Shown here: in pieces, positions 1-7,531 of the stretch
Layout: each line of letters opens with the position of its first letter
Numbering within the stretch: the stretch's first letter is position 1
NCBI GenBank assembly: GCA_009993955.1
Contig: JAACSL010000002.1
Location: forward strand, 1 to 64,000
DNA length: 64,000 bases
Direction: 5' to 3'
Origin: Paraglaciecola sp.
GTDB lineage: Bacteria > Pseudomonadota > Gammaproteobacteria > Enterobacterales > Alteromonadaceae
The notes under the pieces: model-generated
Database searches by the model: none
Seen by the model: the letters and a program-made list of their open reading frames with translations, nothing else
Told to the model about the DNA's origin: nothing
Made by a program: the position numbers and the translations under genes

Positions 1-78
1 GTGGCATATTGCCTCAAGAAAAATAAGCCATCCCTTAATATTAGCGACGTTGAGAGAAATGCGATGGTGGCTGCTTAA
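1..78 (+). CDS. 3' end of an unidentified gene (partial at window edge)
   Basis: An open frame enters from the left edge and ends at TAA (76-78), giving 25 residues that finish with NAMVAA. It is too short to assign. It lies directly beside the truncated RND exporter fragment on the other strand, so it could be the tail of a transposase or other inserted gene. That is inference from position only; no terminal repeat can be confirmed here. Confidence 0.3.
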   Translation: MAYCLKKNKPSLNISDVERNAMVAA

Positions 79-85
79 ACCGATC

Positions 86-238
86 TCAGGTTAATTTATT
101 GTTCTTGGTGAGTAAGGTTTGGGCTGAAGCATCGATACGAAAATCTTGCACAAACCACCCAAAAAAACCGCATAACAAAGCAAAAATGAGCAAGATCACC
201 TTGTTGTACTGAGTAAGTAAACCCGCGAGTTTCTGCAT
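86..238 (-). pseudogene. Truncated N-terminus of an RND/MMPL-family exporter
   Basis: ATG at 238 opens a 50-codon frame stopping at TGA (86-88). Residues 14-30 form one hydrophobic helix, followed by FRIDASAQTLLTKNN. A first transmembrane helix followed by a 'F-x-IDAS-A-x-TLL' stretch is the usual beginning of large MMPL-type RND exporters of around 750-900 residues. Everything after the first 50 residues is missing, so the gene is a remnant. It starts one base after the end of the in-frame extension of mlaA (TAA at 240-242, then T, then ATG), the spacing expected of a translationally coupled mlaA-exporter operon. The break near 86-90 coincides with unrelated sequence on the left. Family assignment rests on a short segment. 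Confidence 0.55.
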
Positions 239-344
239 ATTATTTGTCCACTTGCTCGTTATGTTCCTGAGTGGACTGTGAACTATGCCCGCTGGAATGG
301 GGATTCAACTCAAACGATTCTTCTGGCAGGGTTTTCTCGGAAAA

Positions 345-1193
345 TTACTGATCGCGTAGCACCCCTTGTAGATAAAGATTGCGAAAAAATAAGTAGGGAT
401 CTTCTGTGTGCTGTTTAAGTATTTCATAACTGTCCGCCTGAGGGGAGAAGGCATGGAAACTGCTGTAAGCCTGAATGTATAAGGTCTGAGGGGAATCTGT
501 GGCCAAATTGATGGGATGGATCATCCCCTCAACCACGGTAGCAAAGCCATTACGCGTATCAGTTTGCCCCAAAAAGGGCAGGACTAAAAAGCTGCCATAA
601 CCCACGTCATAACTGGCTAGCGTCTGATTCAATGTGGCTGTTTGCTCTTTGATGGCAAACCAATCGTTGGCGGGATCAAAAAACCCCAATAGCCCCAGTG
701 TAGAGTTGATGACAAAACGTGACAAACTAGTACCAGAGGCTTTCCCTTCACCTTGCAGTACATGATTAATGGCATTCAGTGGTTCACGAATATTACTAAA
801 AAAATTGCTGACACCGCTGCGTATGGGCGAAGGCACAACGTATTGATAGCCTTGTGCCAGGGGAATAAACATATACCGAAACACTAGGTCATTAAAGGCA
901 AAAATGGGCCGGTTAATGGCTTCTAAGGGGTCAGAAAAAGTTTGCGGCGCATAAGAGACAACTGTCGGCTCTAGTTCAAAACTACCCTGAGAGGTTTGAA
1001 TGGTCATGGTGCCACTAGATTTCACCTCACCGGAGGTATTAGCTGGGGCTTGGGTGTTTTCGTTTAGTGGTTTTTGCTGGGCACAGGCGCTGAGAAATAG
1101 AAAACCCACCAGCAGCAAGGCTGACCTTAAGCATTGATAGTAATAAGGTTGATGACACTGCCCTTGATGAGAGTGAAATGGTGAAGCCAACAT
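345..1193 (-). CDS. mlaA: MlaA/VacJ outer-membrane lipoprotein, phospholipid transport
   Basis: MlaA sits in the outer membrane and removes phospholipids from its outer leaflet, passing them to the MlaC/MlaFEDB pathway. The 282-residue product has an N-terminal signal with a lipobox (LSAC, lipidated Cys37). The VacJ core begins with DPLEAINRPIFAFND (about residues 88-102) and includes NIREPLNAIN, INSTLGLLGFFDPA and, near the end, DPYLFFRN. No other mla gene is in the window. After the TAA stop at 345-347 the same frame stays open for 34 more charged/polar codons to TAA at 240-242, immediately before the exporter fragment. This suggests the original protein was longer and that the present stop is secondary. 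The core is complete, so function may be retained. Confidence 0.9.
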   Translation of the reverse strand: MLASPFHSHQGQCHQPYYYQCLRSALLLVGFLFLSACAQQKPLNENTQAPANTSGEVKSSGTMTIQTSQGSFELEPTVVSYAPQTFSDPLEAINRPIFAFNDLVFRYMFIPLAQGYQYVVPSPIRSGVSNFFSNIREPLNAINHVLQGEGKASGTSLSRFVINSTLGLLGFFDPANDWFAIKEQTATLNQTLASYDVGYGSFLVLPFLGQTDTRNGFATVVEGMIHPINLATDSPQTLYIQAYSSFHAFSPQADSYEILKQHTEDPYLFFRNLYLQGVLRDQ

Positions 1194-1312
1194 GTTACGT
1201 GTCCTTGGTTAGGCCTATATCCCTCTCACCCTAACACTTCGGCACAGCAGCGTTAAGTCAGTTTATGTTACGTAGCCCCATTTAACCCCAATGCGGGTAA
1301 GTATGGCTGAGG

Positions 1313-1690
1313 CTACACGTAGTCCTTCACAATCCTTGCCACCGACCCATGATAGAAAGGAATATTGATATCGTATTCCACATGATCAGCGGTAAATCCA
1401 TAAAGACCGAAGCGGTTACCTCGAGAATGACTAATGATGATGGCGTAGTTGGCATCAAGATCGATATCCGCGCGAAAGGGATCAAGTACAGGCACTGTAT
1501 AGCGGCCAAACTGAATTAATCCGATTTGTCGCCCGCCACGATAGACTAATTTGTCATACACCGGTTGGTTTAACACCGCATAAACGGCAAATTTAGGAAA
1601 CTGAATCGGCACACCCTGCCAGTTAATTTGCACTATCTGCAAGTCTTCTACCAGTGACTTTAGGTGCTGCGGTAAATTTAATGTACCCAT
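1313..1690 (-). CDS. CheW-like domain protein
   Basis: A 125-residue cytoplasmic protein. ATG at 1690 is preceded by GGAGG at nine bases, so I prefer it to a longer upstream frame reaching 1756. The sequence has the beta-strand and glycine pattern of CheW-like domains: YAVLNQPVYDKLVYRGG, GLIQFGRYTVPVLDP, YAIIISHSRGNRFGLY and a final GSVARIVKDYV. CheW domains scaffold chemoreceptors and CheA kinase, and short solitary versions are common in Alteromonadales. No other chemotaxis gene is nearby, so the partner is unknown. It follows trmN6 on the same strand with a gap of about 100 bases. The CheW assignment is by pattern recognition only. Confidence 0.6.
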   Translation of the reverse strand: MGTLNLPQHLKSLVEDLQIVQINWQGVPIQFPKFAVYAVLNQPVYDKLVYRGGRQIGLIQFGRYTVPVLDPFRADIDLDANYAIIISHSRGNRFGLYGFTADHVEYDINIPFYHGSVARIVKDYV

Positions 1691-1795
1691 GATGTGAAGC
1701 CTCCGACGTTTTGCTGTAAACGGCTTGAGAGCATTAAGGCAGTGTATGCGGGGCATAACAGCTACCTACCTCAATTATCACGTTAGACGACTAAC

Positions 1796-2563
1796 TTAAA
1801 AGTGTAAATAGTAATCTCGGCATAACTGTTTAAATCCTCCACTGTAGACGGGTGTTGTGGCAGCCTCAGTGTGCGCATAAATAGCCAGCGATTCACTGGT
1901 GCATATCTGGTATGCCCTCGGTGAGCGATGGCAAAACTTCATTAAGCGGCGCTGTACCTTGGCTGCAGGCTTAGCACTGATCAATAGTTGTTGGCAACAA
2001 TGCAAACCCTGAGTCGTTGCCAACTGTATAAAGTTCTCACAGGCAAGTTCGGGTAAAACACAGTAGAAAACACCATTGGTTGCCAGTATGTCTGTGACTA
2101 CGTGCAGCAGAGACGCATGAGAAAGTTGAGTGGTTTGCCTGGCTTGTATTCGGGCTAAATCTGGATTTGCTTGATTTTGTGTATTGGCTTTGGGATTGCT
2201 CGCATAAAAAGGCGGATTGGAAACAATTAAATCGAAGCGCGAATCGAATACAGCTGCCTCTTGCAGGGTTTGTGCCGCCCGCTGCAAAAATTGAAGTTTG
2301 TGTGGCCAAGGGCAACGCTTAGCATTCGTGTTAGCCTGCTGCACCGCAGCCGCATCAATATCGATACCAATGATCTGACAATCCTCTGCGGTTTTTTGCG
2401 CCAACATTATCGCTAACAAACCGCTACCACAGCCTATATCTAACGCACGATGTACTCTGTTTGCTGTGATCCAACTACCCAACATGATGCTATCCGTGCC
2501 CACTTTCATGGCACAGTTGTCATGTTCAATGAAAAACTGTTTGAACTGAAAACCGCGTTGCAT
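1796..2563 (-). CDS. trmN6: tRNA1(Val) (adenine37-N6)-methyltransferase TrmN6
   Basis: TrmN6 (YfiC) uses S-adenosylmethionine to methylate A37 of tRNA-Val. The 255-residue protein begins with the family signature FQFKQFFIEHDNCAMKVGTDS, followed by the SAM-binding motif I DIGCGSGLLAIMLAQ (about residues 42-56) and the catalytic NPPFY motif of N6-adenine methyltransferases (SNPPFYASN, about residues 115-123). Length fits E. coli YfiC (245 residues). It lies seven bases after the end of the SDR gene and is probably co-transcribed with it. Confidence 0.92.
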   Translation of the reverse strand: MQRGFQFKQFFIEHDNCAMKVGTDSIMLGSWITANRVHRALDIGCGSGLLAIMLAQKTAEDCQIIGIDIDAAAVQQANTNAKRCPWPHKLQFLQRAAQTLQEAAVFDSRFDLIVSNPPFYASNPKANTQNQANPDLARIQARQTTQLSHASLLHVVTDILATNGVFYCVLPELACENFIQLATTQGLHCCQQLLISAKPAAKVQRRLMKFCHRSPRAYQICTSESLAIYAHTEAATTPVYSGGFKQLCRDYYLHF

Positions 2564-2570
2564 CGACTAC

Positions 2571-3200
2571 TTAGAAATGTTGCAAAGCAATCATTTGTGC
2601 CGCCACATTTTCGGCAGCGATGGGTTTGTATTTAGCCAATCTACCCCGTAAAAATGGACTGTAGTAAGGTGCCAAACGAATCGCCAAGGCTTCCCCCGGG
2701 CGATGGTCTGGACGCTGCCCTAACAACAAGGACGGTCTCACCGCCGCCGCATGATCTAAACCCGACATACCCATGATGGCACTCTCCAGCTCCCCCTTCA
2801 CCCGGAGGTAAAAGTTGCTACTTTTTGCATCAGCGCCTACCGAAGAAATCCATACAAAACTTTTTGCTCTTTGCGCTCGAGCCAGCTGCGCGGCAACGTG
2901 CACATACTCATAGTCGACTTTACGAAAAGCACTGCGACTACCCGCTTGTTTGATGGTTGTACCCAAACAGACATAAATGTGACTGGCACCAAAGTATCCT
3001 TGGTAGTCATCGAGGCGATCAAAATCCACCACGATGGGTTGCAATTTTTGTGTATCGCCGCGAAACATGCGGGCATGTAAGGGACGACGTAATAGGCAAG
3101 TCACTTGCCCATAGCGTTCATCACCAAGAAGCTGATTGATTAAGGCCTGCCCCACTAAACCCGTTGCACCGAGTACCAGGGCATCAAATGTTGCTGGCAT
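2571..3200 (-). CDS. TIP30/HTATIP2-like atypical SDR, NAD(P)-binding
   Basis: A 209-residue Rossmann-fold protein. The N-terminus carries the nucleotide-binding LVLGATGLVGQALINQLL (about residues 8-25), followed by VCLGTTIKQAGSRSAFRKVDYEY and the strand FVWISSVGADAKSSNFYLRVKGELE, which supplies an SSVGA and a YxxxK-type arrangement (Y-L-R-V-K). The pattern matches the HTATIP2/TIP30 subgroup of extended SDRs (YraR-like in enterobacteria), whose substrate is unknown. ATG at 3200 follows GAGGTAAAAC. First gene of a likely SDR-trmN6 unit. Confidence 0.8.
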   Translation of the reverse strand: MPATFDALVLGATGLVGQALINQLLGDERYGQVTCLLRRPLHARMFRGDTQKLQPIVVDFDRLDDYQGYFGASHIYVCLGTTIKQAGSRSAFRKVDYEYVHVAAQLARAQRAKSFVWISSVGADAKSSNFYLRVKGELESAIMGMSGLDHAAAVRPSLLLGQRPDHRPGEALAIRLAPYYSPFLRGRLAKYKPIAAENVAAQMIALQHF

Positions 3201-3290
3201 GTTTTACCTCTGCTTAAGTAAGCTCTACAATGTTGACCCGCTGATCGCATAGCGACAGCTGATTCTTATCGACACAGGATACTGATAATA

Positions 3291-5507
3291 ATGAATAAAC
3301 TCACCTGTCTTCTGGGTGGCACCCTAGCTTTATTTTCCGCTGCGAGTGCCAGTGACACCTTAACTATCGAACGTATATTTGCCTCACCTTCCCTTGACGG
3401 CAGTGCGCCCCGCGCTTTGCGTGTGGCGCCGGATGGCAAACGGGTTACCTTTTTACAGGGCAAAGAGAGCGATTACGAGCGACTTGACCTGTGGGAATAC
3501 AATTTACAGACCAAACAAACCCAAATGTTATTTAATTCTGACGACCTGAGCAGCGGCCCAGAAAATCTGTCGGACGAAGAACGTGCGCGGCGCGAACGCA
3601 TGCGTTTAAGCGGTTCGGGGATTGTCAGTTACGAATGGTCGCAAGATGGTAGCGCCTTGTTGTTTCCCCTCGCTGGGGATGTGTATTATTTCAAACTTGG
3701 CAGCAACAAGGCTTTACAACTCCTTGATACGCCTGAATTTGAAACCGATATCAAACTTTCGCCGCAAGGCAATTACATTTCATTTGTGCGCAATCAAGAC
3801 TTATACATTAAACACATCAAAAACGGTTTAGAAACACGTCTTACTCACGATGGATCAGGCACGGTAAAAAACGCCATGGCTGAGTTTGTGGCTCAAGAAG
3901 AAATGGACCGCATGACCGGCTACTGGTGGTCGCCAGATGAAAAATACATTGCGTTTACGCAAATAGATGAGAGCCCTGTTCAAGAAGTGACCCGCAGCGA
4001 GATTTATGCGGATTCCATCGAAATGATTAAGCAACGTTATCCGGCGGCAGGCACGCCCAACGTGCTGATCAAATTAGCCGTTTTGGATGTCGCCAAGCAG
4101 CAAAGTCAGTGGGTAGATTTAGGCGACAATCTCGATATTTACCTGACGCGAGTAGATTGGATGGCTGATAGTCATACCTTGAGTTATCAAGTCATGCCAC
4201 GCAATCAACAAACCTTGCAGTTGAATAGCTTCAATGTGCGTGATGGTTCGCAGCAAACCTTAATCACTGAAACCAGCAACACTTGGCTTAACTTGCACAA
4301 CGATCTCTACTTTCTAAAAGACCAACAACATTTTATTTGGGCGTCAGAGCGCGACGGTTTCAAACATTTATATCTGTATAAAAACAACGGCACGCTGCTC
4401 AGACAATTAACCAAAGGCGCATGGGTGGTGGACGAGATCAACGCCATCAATGAGAAAAAACAACTTGTTTATTTCAGCGGTCGCGCAGATACCCCAACAG
4501 AGAGTCACTTATATTCAGTGTCGATAAAAGGTGGCGATATCAGTAGAATCACCCAACGTAGCGGTTATCACAATATCAAGTTTAGTGGTGATGCCAGTGT
4601 TTATATCGACAGTTATTCAACCGTCAACACCCCGCCACAAGTCAGTCTGCACAAAGCGGATGGCAGCCAGTTAATGTGGTTAAGTGAAAACGCTGTTGAT
4701 GCCGCCCATCCCCTTTACCCTTATCAGGCACAATGGGTGAAACCTGAAATATCGAGCTTTAAAACCGACGATGGCACCGAGTTATACTACCGACTCTACA
4801 AACCGAAAAACTTAACAAAAAAACATCCCGTGATAGTGTATTTGTATGGCGGCCCTCATGCTCAAGACGTGAGAAATCGTTGGGGCGGCAACCGCGGTAT
4901 GTTATTCCAATATTGGGTAAATAAAGGTTATGTGGTGTTCACCCTGGATAATCGAGGCACCAACTACCGTGGTAAAGCCTTTGAAGATCCGATTTATAAA
5001 AAGATGGGAAGTATCGAGGTACAAGACCAAGTAGCAGGTGTCAAATTTCTCCGCACACTACCCTATGTTGATGCAACACGTATCGGCGTGCATGGCCACA
5101 GTTATGGGGGTTACATGACCCTCATGAGCATGTTCAAAGCGGGAGATTATTTCCAAGCAGGTGTTGCTGGGGCCCCCGTTACTGATTGGGGTTTGTATGA
5201 CACCTTTTATACAGAGCGCTACATGGGCAATCCGAATAGTGACGTCGATGCCTATCTAGCCTCGTCTGTGTTTCCCTATGCTAAAGACTTGCAGGGTGAT
5301 TTATTAATTTACCACGGTATGGCTGACGACAATGTATTGTTCACCAACAGCACCAAGTTGTATAAACATTTGCAAGACTTAGTGATACCCTTTGAAAGCA
5401 TGGATTATCCCGGCAAAAAACACAGTATCCGTGGCAAAAATACCGGCATCCATTTGTACAAAACCATCACCAATTTCTTTGACAAACATTTTGCTATGCA
5501 GCAGTAA
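3291..5507 (+). CDS. Dipeptidyl-peptidase IV-like S9 prolyl peptidase, exported
   Basis: A 738-residue serine peptidase of family S9B, predicted to cleave Xaa-Pro (or related) dipeptides from peptide N-termini in the periplasm. Residues 1-20 are a Sec signal ending SAASASD. A beta-propeller region (about 40-480) contains EFVAQEEMDRMTGYWWSPD, where the EE pair is the DPP4 motif that anchors the substrate amino group. The alpha/beta-hydrolase domain has GHSYGGYM with nucleophile Ser604, the ADDN stretch with the Asp at about 679-680, and His711 in KKHSIRG. The catalytic triad is complete. The gene ends at a strong terminator and faces a convergent PH-domain gene. Confidence 0.93.
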   Translation: MNKLTCLLGGTLALFSAASASDTLTIERIFASPSLDGSAPRALRVAPDGKRVTFLQGKESDYERLDLWEYNLQTKQTQMLFNSDDLSSGPENLSDEERARRERMRLSGSGIVSYEWSQDGSALLFPLAGDVYYFKLGSNKALQLLDTPEFETDIKLSPQGNYISFVRNQDLYIKHIKNGLETRLTHDGSGTVKNAMAEFVAQEEMDRMTGYWWSPDEKYIAFTQIDESPVQEVTRSEIYADSIEMIKQRYPAAGTPNVLIKLAVLDVAKQQSQWVDLGDNLDIYLTRVDWMADSHTLSYQVMPRNQQTLQLNSFNVRDGSQQTLITETSNTWLNLHNDLYFLKDQQHFIWASERDGFKHLYLYKNNGTLLRQLTKGAWVVDEINAINEKKQLVYFSGRADTPTESHLYSVSIKGGDISRITQRSGYHNIKFSGDASVYIDSYSTVNTPPQVSLHKADGSQLMWLSENAVDAAHPLYPYQAQWVKPEISSFKTDDGTELYYRLYKPKNLTKKHPVIVYLYGGPHAQDVRNRWGGNRGMLFQYWVNKGYVVFTLDNRGTNYRGKAFEDPIYKKMGSIEVQDQVAGVKFLRTLPYVDATRIGVHGHSYGGYMTLMSMFKAGDYFQAGVAGAPVTDWGLYDTFYTERYMGNPNSDVDAYLASSVFPYAKDLQGDLLIYHGMADDNVLFTNSTKLYKHLQDLVIPFESMDYPGKKHSIRGKNTGIHLYKTITNFFDKHFAMQQ

Positions 5508-5530
5508 TCGAGCTTCTCGTATCGACATAA

Positions 5531-5564
5531 ACACGCAGTAGACTGAGGGTCTACTGCGTGTTTT
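5531..5564 (+). terminator. Rho-independent terminator after the DPP-IV-like gene
   Basis: A perfect 13-bp inverted repeat (ACACGCAGTAGAC, loop TGAGG, then its complement) is followed by TTTTG. It lies between the convergent peptidase and PH-domain genes. The T-run favours termination of plus-strand transcripts; it may also slow the minus-strand ones. Confidence 0.85.
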
Positions 5565-5565
5565 G

Positions 5566-5940
5566 TTAGCCAAACATGTAGGTCGCTAAGGTTTGCTGAA
5601 TGCCAACCACACTGTCTTTTTTGAGCTCTTTGATGATGGGATTGTCTTGTCCTGAAATCCAAATTTTGAACTCAGCATCCAAGTCAAAGTGCCCAGCAGT
5701 CTCGAGTTTAAATTGCGTAATTTGTTTGTAAGGGATGCTGTGGTAATCGACTTTTTTGCCGGTAATGCCTTGTTTGTCAATCAGAATAAGGCGACGGTTA
5801 GTGAACACATACATATCTCTCACCACTTTAAATACGCGCTGTATTGCTTCGCCGTCACCAATAATTGGCGCTAGCTCTTCTGCGACACTTTCTAAACTGA
5901 CTTCGCTGGCGTTGCCCAGTAGTGCATCTAGTAAACCCAT
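5566..5940 (-). CDS. Bacterial PH-domain protein (bPH_1 type)
   Basis: A 124-residue soluble protein. After a short helical N-terminus (MGLLDALLG), the central part has the bacterial pleckstrin-homology pattern: DMYVFTNRRLILIDKQGITGKKVDYHSIPYKQI, then alternating strands ending KIWISG and a C-terminal helix. The TNRRLILIDKQG and Y-x-SIPY-x-QI elements are typical of PF08000. The role of these proteins is poorly defined. No partner is apparent in the neighbourhood; the gene is single, facing the peptidase gene across the terminator. Confidence 0.8.
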   Translation of the reverse strand: MGLLDALLGNASEVSLESVAEELAPIIGDGEAIQRVFKVVRDMYVFTNRRLILIDKQGITGKKVDYHSIPYKQITQFKLETAGHFDLDAEFKIWISGQDNPIIKELKKDSVVGIQQTLATYMFG

Positions 5941-6046
5941 GATTTCACTCCTTTTAAAATTTCAAGGCTTAGCTTAGCGCAGAAGCAAAGCCGCGTGGTA
6001 GTATTCTCATCGCGAATAGATACCTTGCCCAGTTAACGAGAACACT

Positions 6047-7045
6047 ATGTCTTCAGTCACGTTTACCGATATTCAAGCAGCCCATCAGCGCATCGCTGCA
6101 CACATTCATCAAACCCCCATCCTCGAATCATCTTTGCTGAATAAATGGTTAGGAGGTCATCGTATTTTATTTAAAGCAGAGTGCCTGCAAAAGATTGGCG
6201 CATTTAAAATTCGTGGCGCCTTAAATATGTTATTAAAAGCGCAAGAAAATGGCACCCTAAGCACTAAAGTGGTGGCCAGTAGTTCGGGTAATCATGCCCA
6301 AGCCGTCGCCTATGCCGCCAATTTACTGGGGGTACAGGCCACGATTTATAGCGCTCAGACCATTTCTAGCGTCAAAGCCGCCGCGACGCGATATTACGGA
6401 GCAGAGTTGGTATTAAGCACAACACGTAAAGAAGCGGATGAACAAGTTAAACTCGCCGCCCAAGCGGCTGACACCCTGTGGGTACCGCCATTTAACCACC
6501 CAGACATCATGGCTGGACAAGGAACCGTTGTATTAGAAGCTCTGCAGCAGGTTGGTCACGTAGATGGCGTTTTTGCCCCTGTTGGCGGCGGCGGTTTAAT
6601 TGCAGGGAGTGTGATTTGCCTTAAACACCTTTACCCACAATGTGAAGTGGTTGGTGTTGAACCGCTGTTGGGCAATGATGCCGCGCAATCGCGGCGTAAT
6701 GGCAGTATTCATGCTTTGACTGAAGCGCCAGTCACCCTGGCAGATGGTGCTGCCACTTTGGCAGTCGGTGAGCATACTTTTCCCTTCATTCAACAATTGC
6801 ACCATATTAGCGAAGTAACTGAGCGCGATATTGCATACTGGACTCAATGGTTACAGCATGTGTTGAAGATCCATGTAGAACCAACCTGTGCCATGAGTAT
6901 GGCCGGGGTGTGTCAATGGTTACAGACTAAAACAACACCACAAACCATATTGGTGGTGTTATCTGGCGGTAATATCGACCAAGCTAAGATGTTAAAAGTT
7001 TGGCAGGACAATTACTTAGACAGCTTACCTAGTTTGTTGATTTAA
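6047..7045 (+). CDS. PLP-dependent threonine/serine dehydratase (TdcB/serine racemase type)
   Basis: A 332-residue fold-type II PLP enzyme predicted to deaminate L-threonine to 2-oxobutanoate and ammonia, or L-serine to pyruvate. Lys54 in KIGAFKIRGALN is the PLP Schiff-base lysine. SSSGNHAQ (78-85) holds the substrate loop and PVGGGGL (178-184) binds the PLP phosphate. There is no C-terminal ACT regulatory domain, which separates it from biosynthetic IlvA and places it with catabolic TdcB, or with serine/hydroxyaspartate racemase-dehydratases. Sequence alone does not separate these. Confidence 0.85.
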   Translation: MSSVTFTDIQAAHQRIAAHIHQTPILESSLLNKWLGGHRILFKAECLQKIGAFKIRGALNMLLKAQENGTLSTKVVASSSGNHAQAVAYAANLLGVQATIYSAQTISSVKAAATRYYGAELVLSTTRKEADEQVKLAAQAADTLWVPPFNHPDIMAGQGTVVLEALQQVGHVDGVFAPVGGGGLIAGSVICLKHLYPQCEVVGVEPLLGNDAAQSRRNGSIHALTEAPVTLADGAATLAVGEHTFPFIQQLHHISEVTERDIAYWTQWLQHVLKIHVEPTCAMSMAGVCQWLQTKTTPQTILVVLSGGNIDQAKMLKVWQDNYLDSLPSLLI

Positions 7046-7096
7046 GCCCATAAAACTGCCATAACTAGCACTCGGTTGAGACCAGGGAGCCTGACT

Positions 7097-7468
7097 TTGT
7101 ACCTGAGATTGTTATTCTTATTATGTTTTTGCAGTGGAGGCAGCAAGGCCCAGGACCTTGCTCTGATTGGGAATTGCAGTTTAGTGATTGCCTTGCAACG
7201 CAGTGCTCATGACGTCTTTAGCAACGAAGTAGAACAGTTGCGCGACCTGTTACGCAATCAACATGTACGTTTATTAGACTTAGAGAGTTGGCAAGGTGAA
7301 GCACCCTATGTGAACTTGAGTGGTCGTGAACGACATCAAATACGCGCACTCTATGCTGTCTCCGAGAATACCAATCAGGTGCTGGTGATTAATCGTGAGC
7401 AACAAGTAGTGCAGCGTTTGACCGGTTCGGTTTCGTTGGTCGATGCATTAATGGCCTGCCCGCCATAG
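7097..7468 (+). CDS. DUF4174-like secreted protein
   Basis: A small exported protein, 123 residues if TTG at 7097 is the start. That TTG follows AGGGAG at eight bases, and the protein then begins with a clean Sec signal (YLRLLFLLCFCSGGSKAQ). A longer frame opens at TTG 7076. The mature part resembles DUF4174: a thioredoxin-like pattern with a stretch about the length of a chain (VFSNEVEQLRDLLRN), LVINREQQVVQRLTG and a final DALMACPP. DUF4174 proteins have no established function. It lies between the dehydratase and amidohydrolase genes, which have different roles, so context gives no clue. Confidence 0.6.
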   Translation: MYLRLLFLLCFCSGGSKAQDLALIGNCSLVIALQRSAHDVFSNEVEQLRDLLRNQHVRLLDLESWQGEAPYVNLSGRERHQIRALYAVSENTNQVLVINREQQVVQRLTGSVSLVDALMACPP

Positions 7469-7531
7469 ATCTGAAGCCCTTCTTTTTTTAGCGTAAAGTA
7501 TGCTGATTTTAAACCCTTGGTGGAGTATCAA

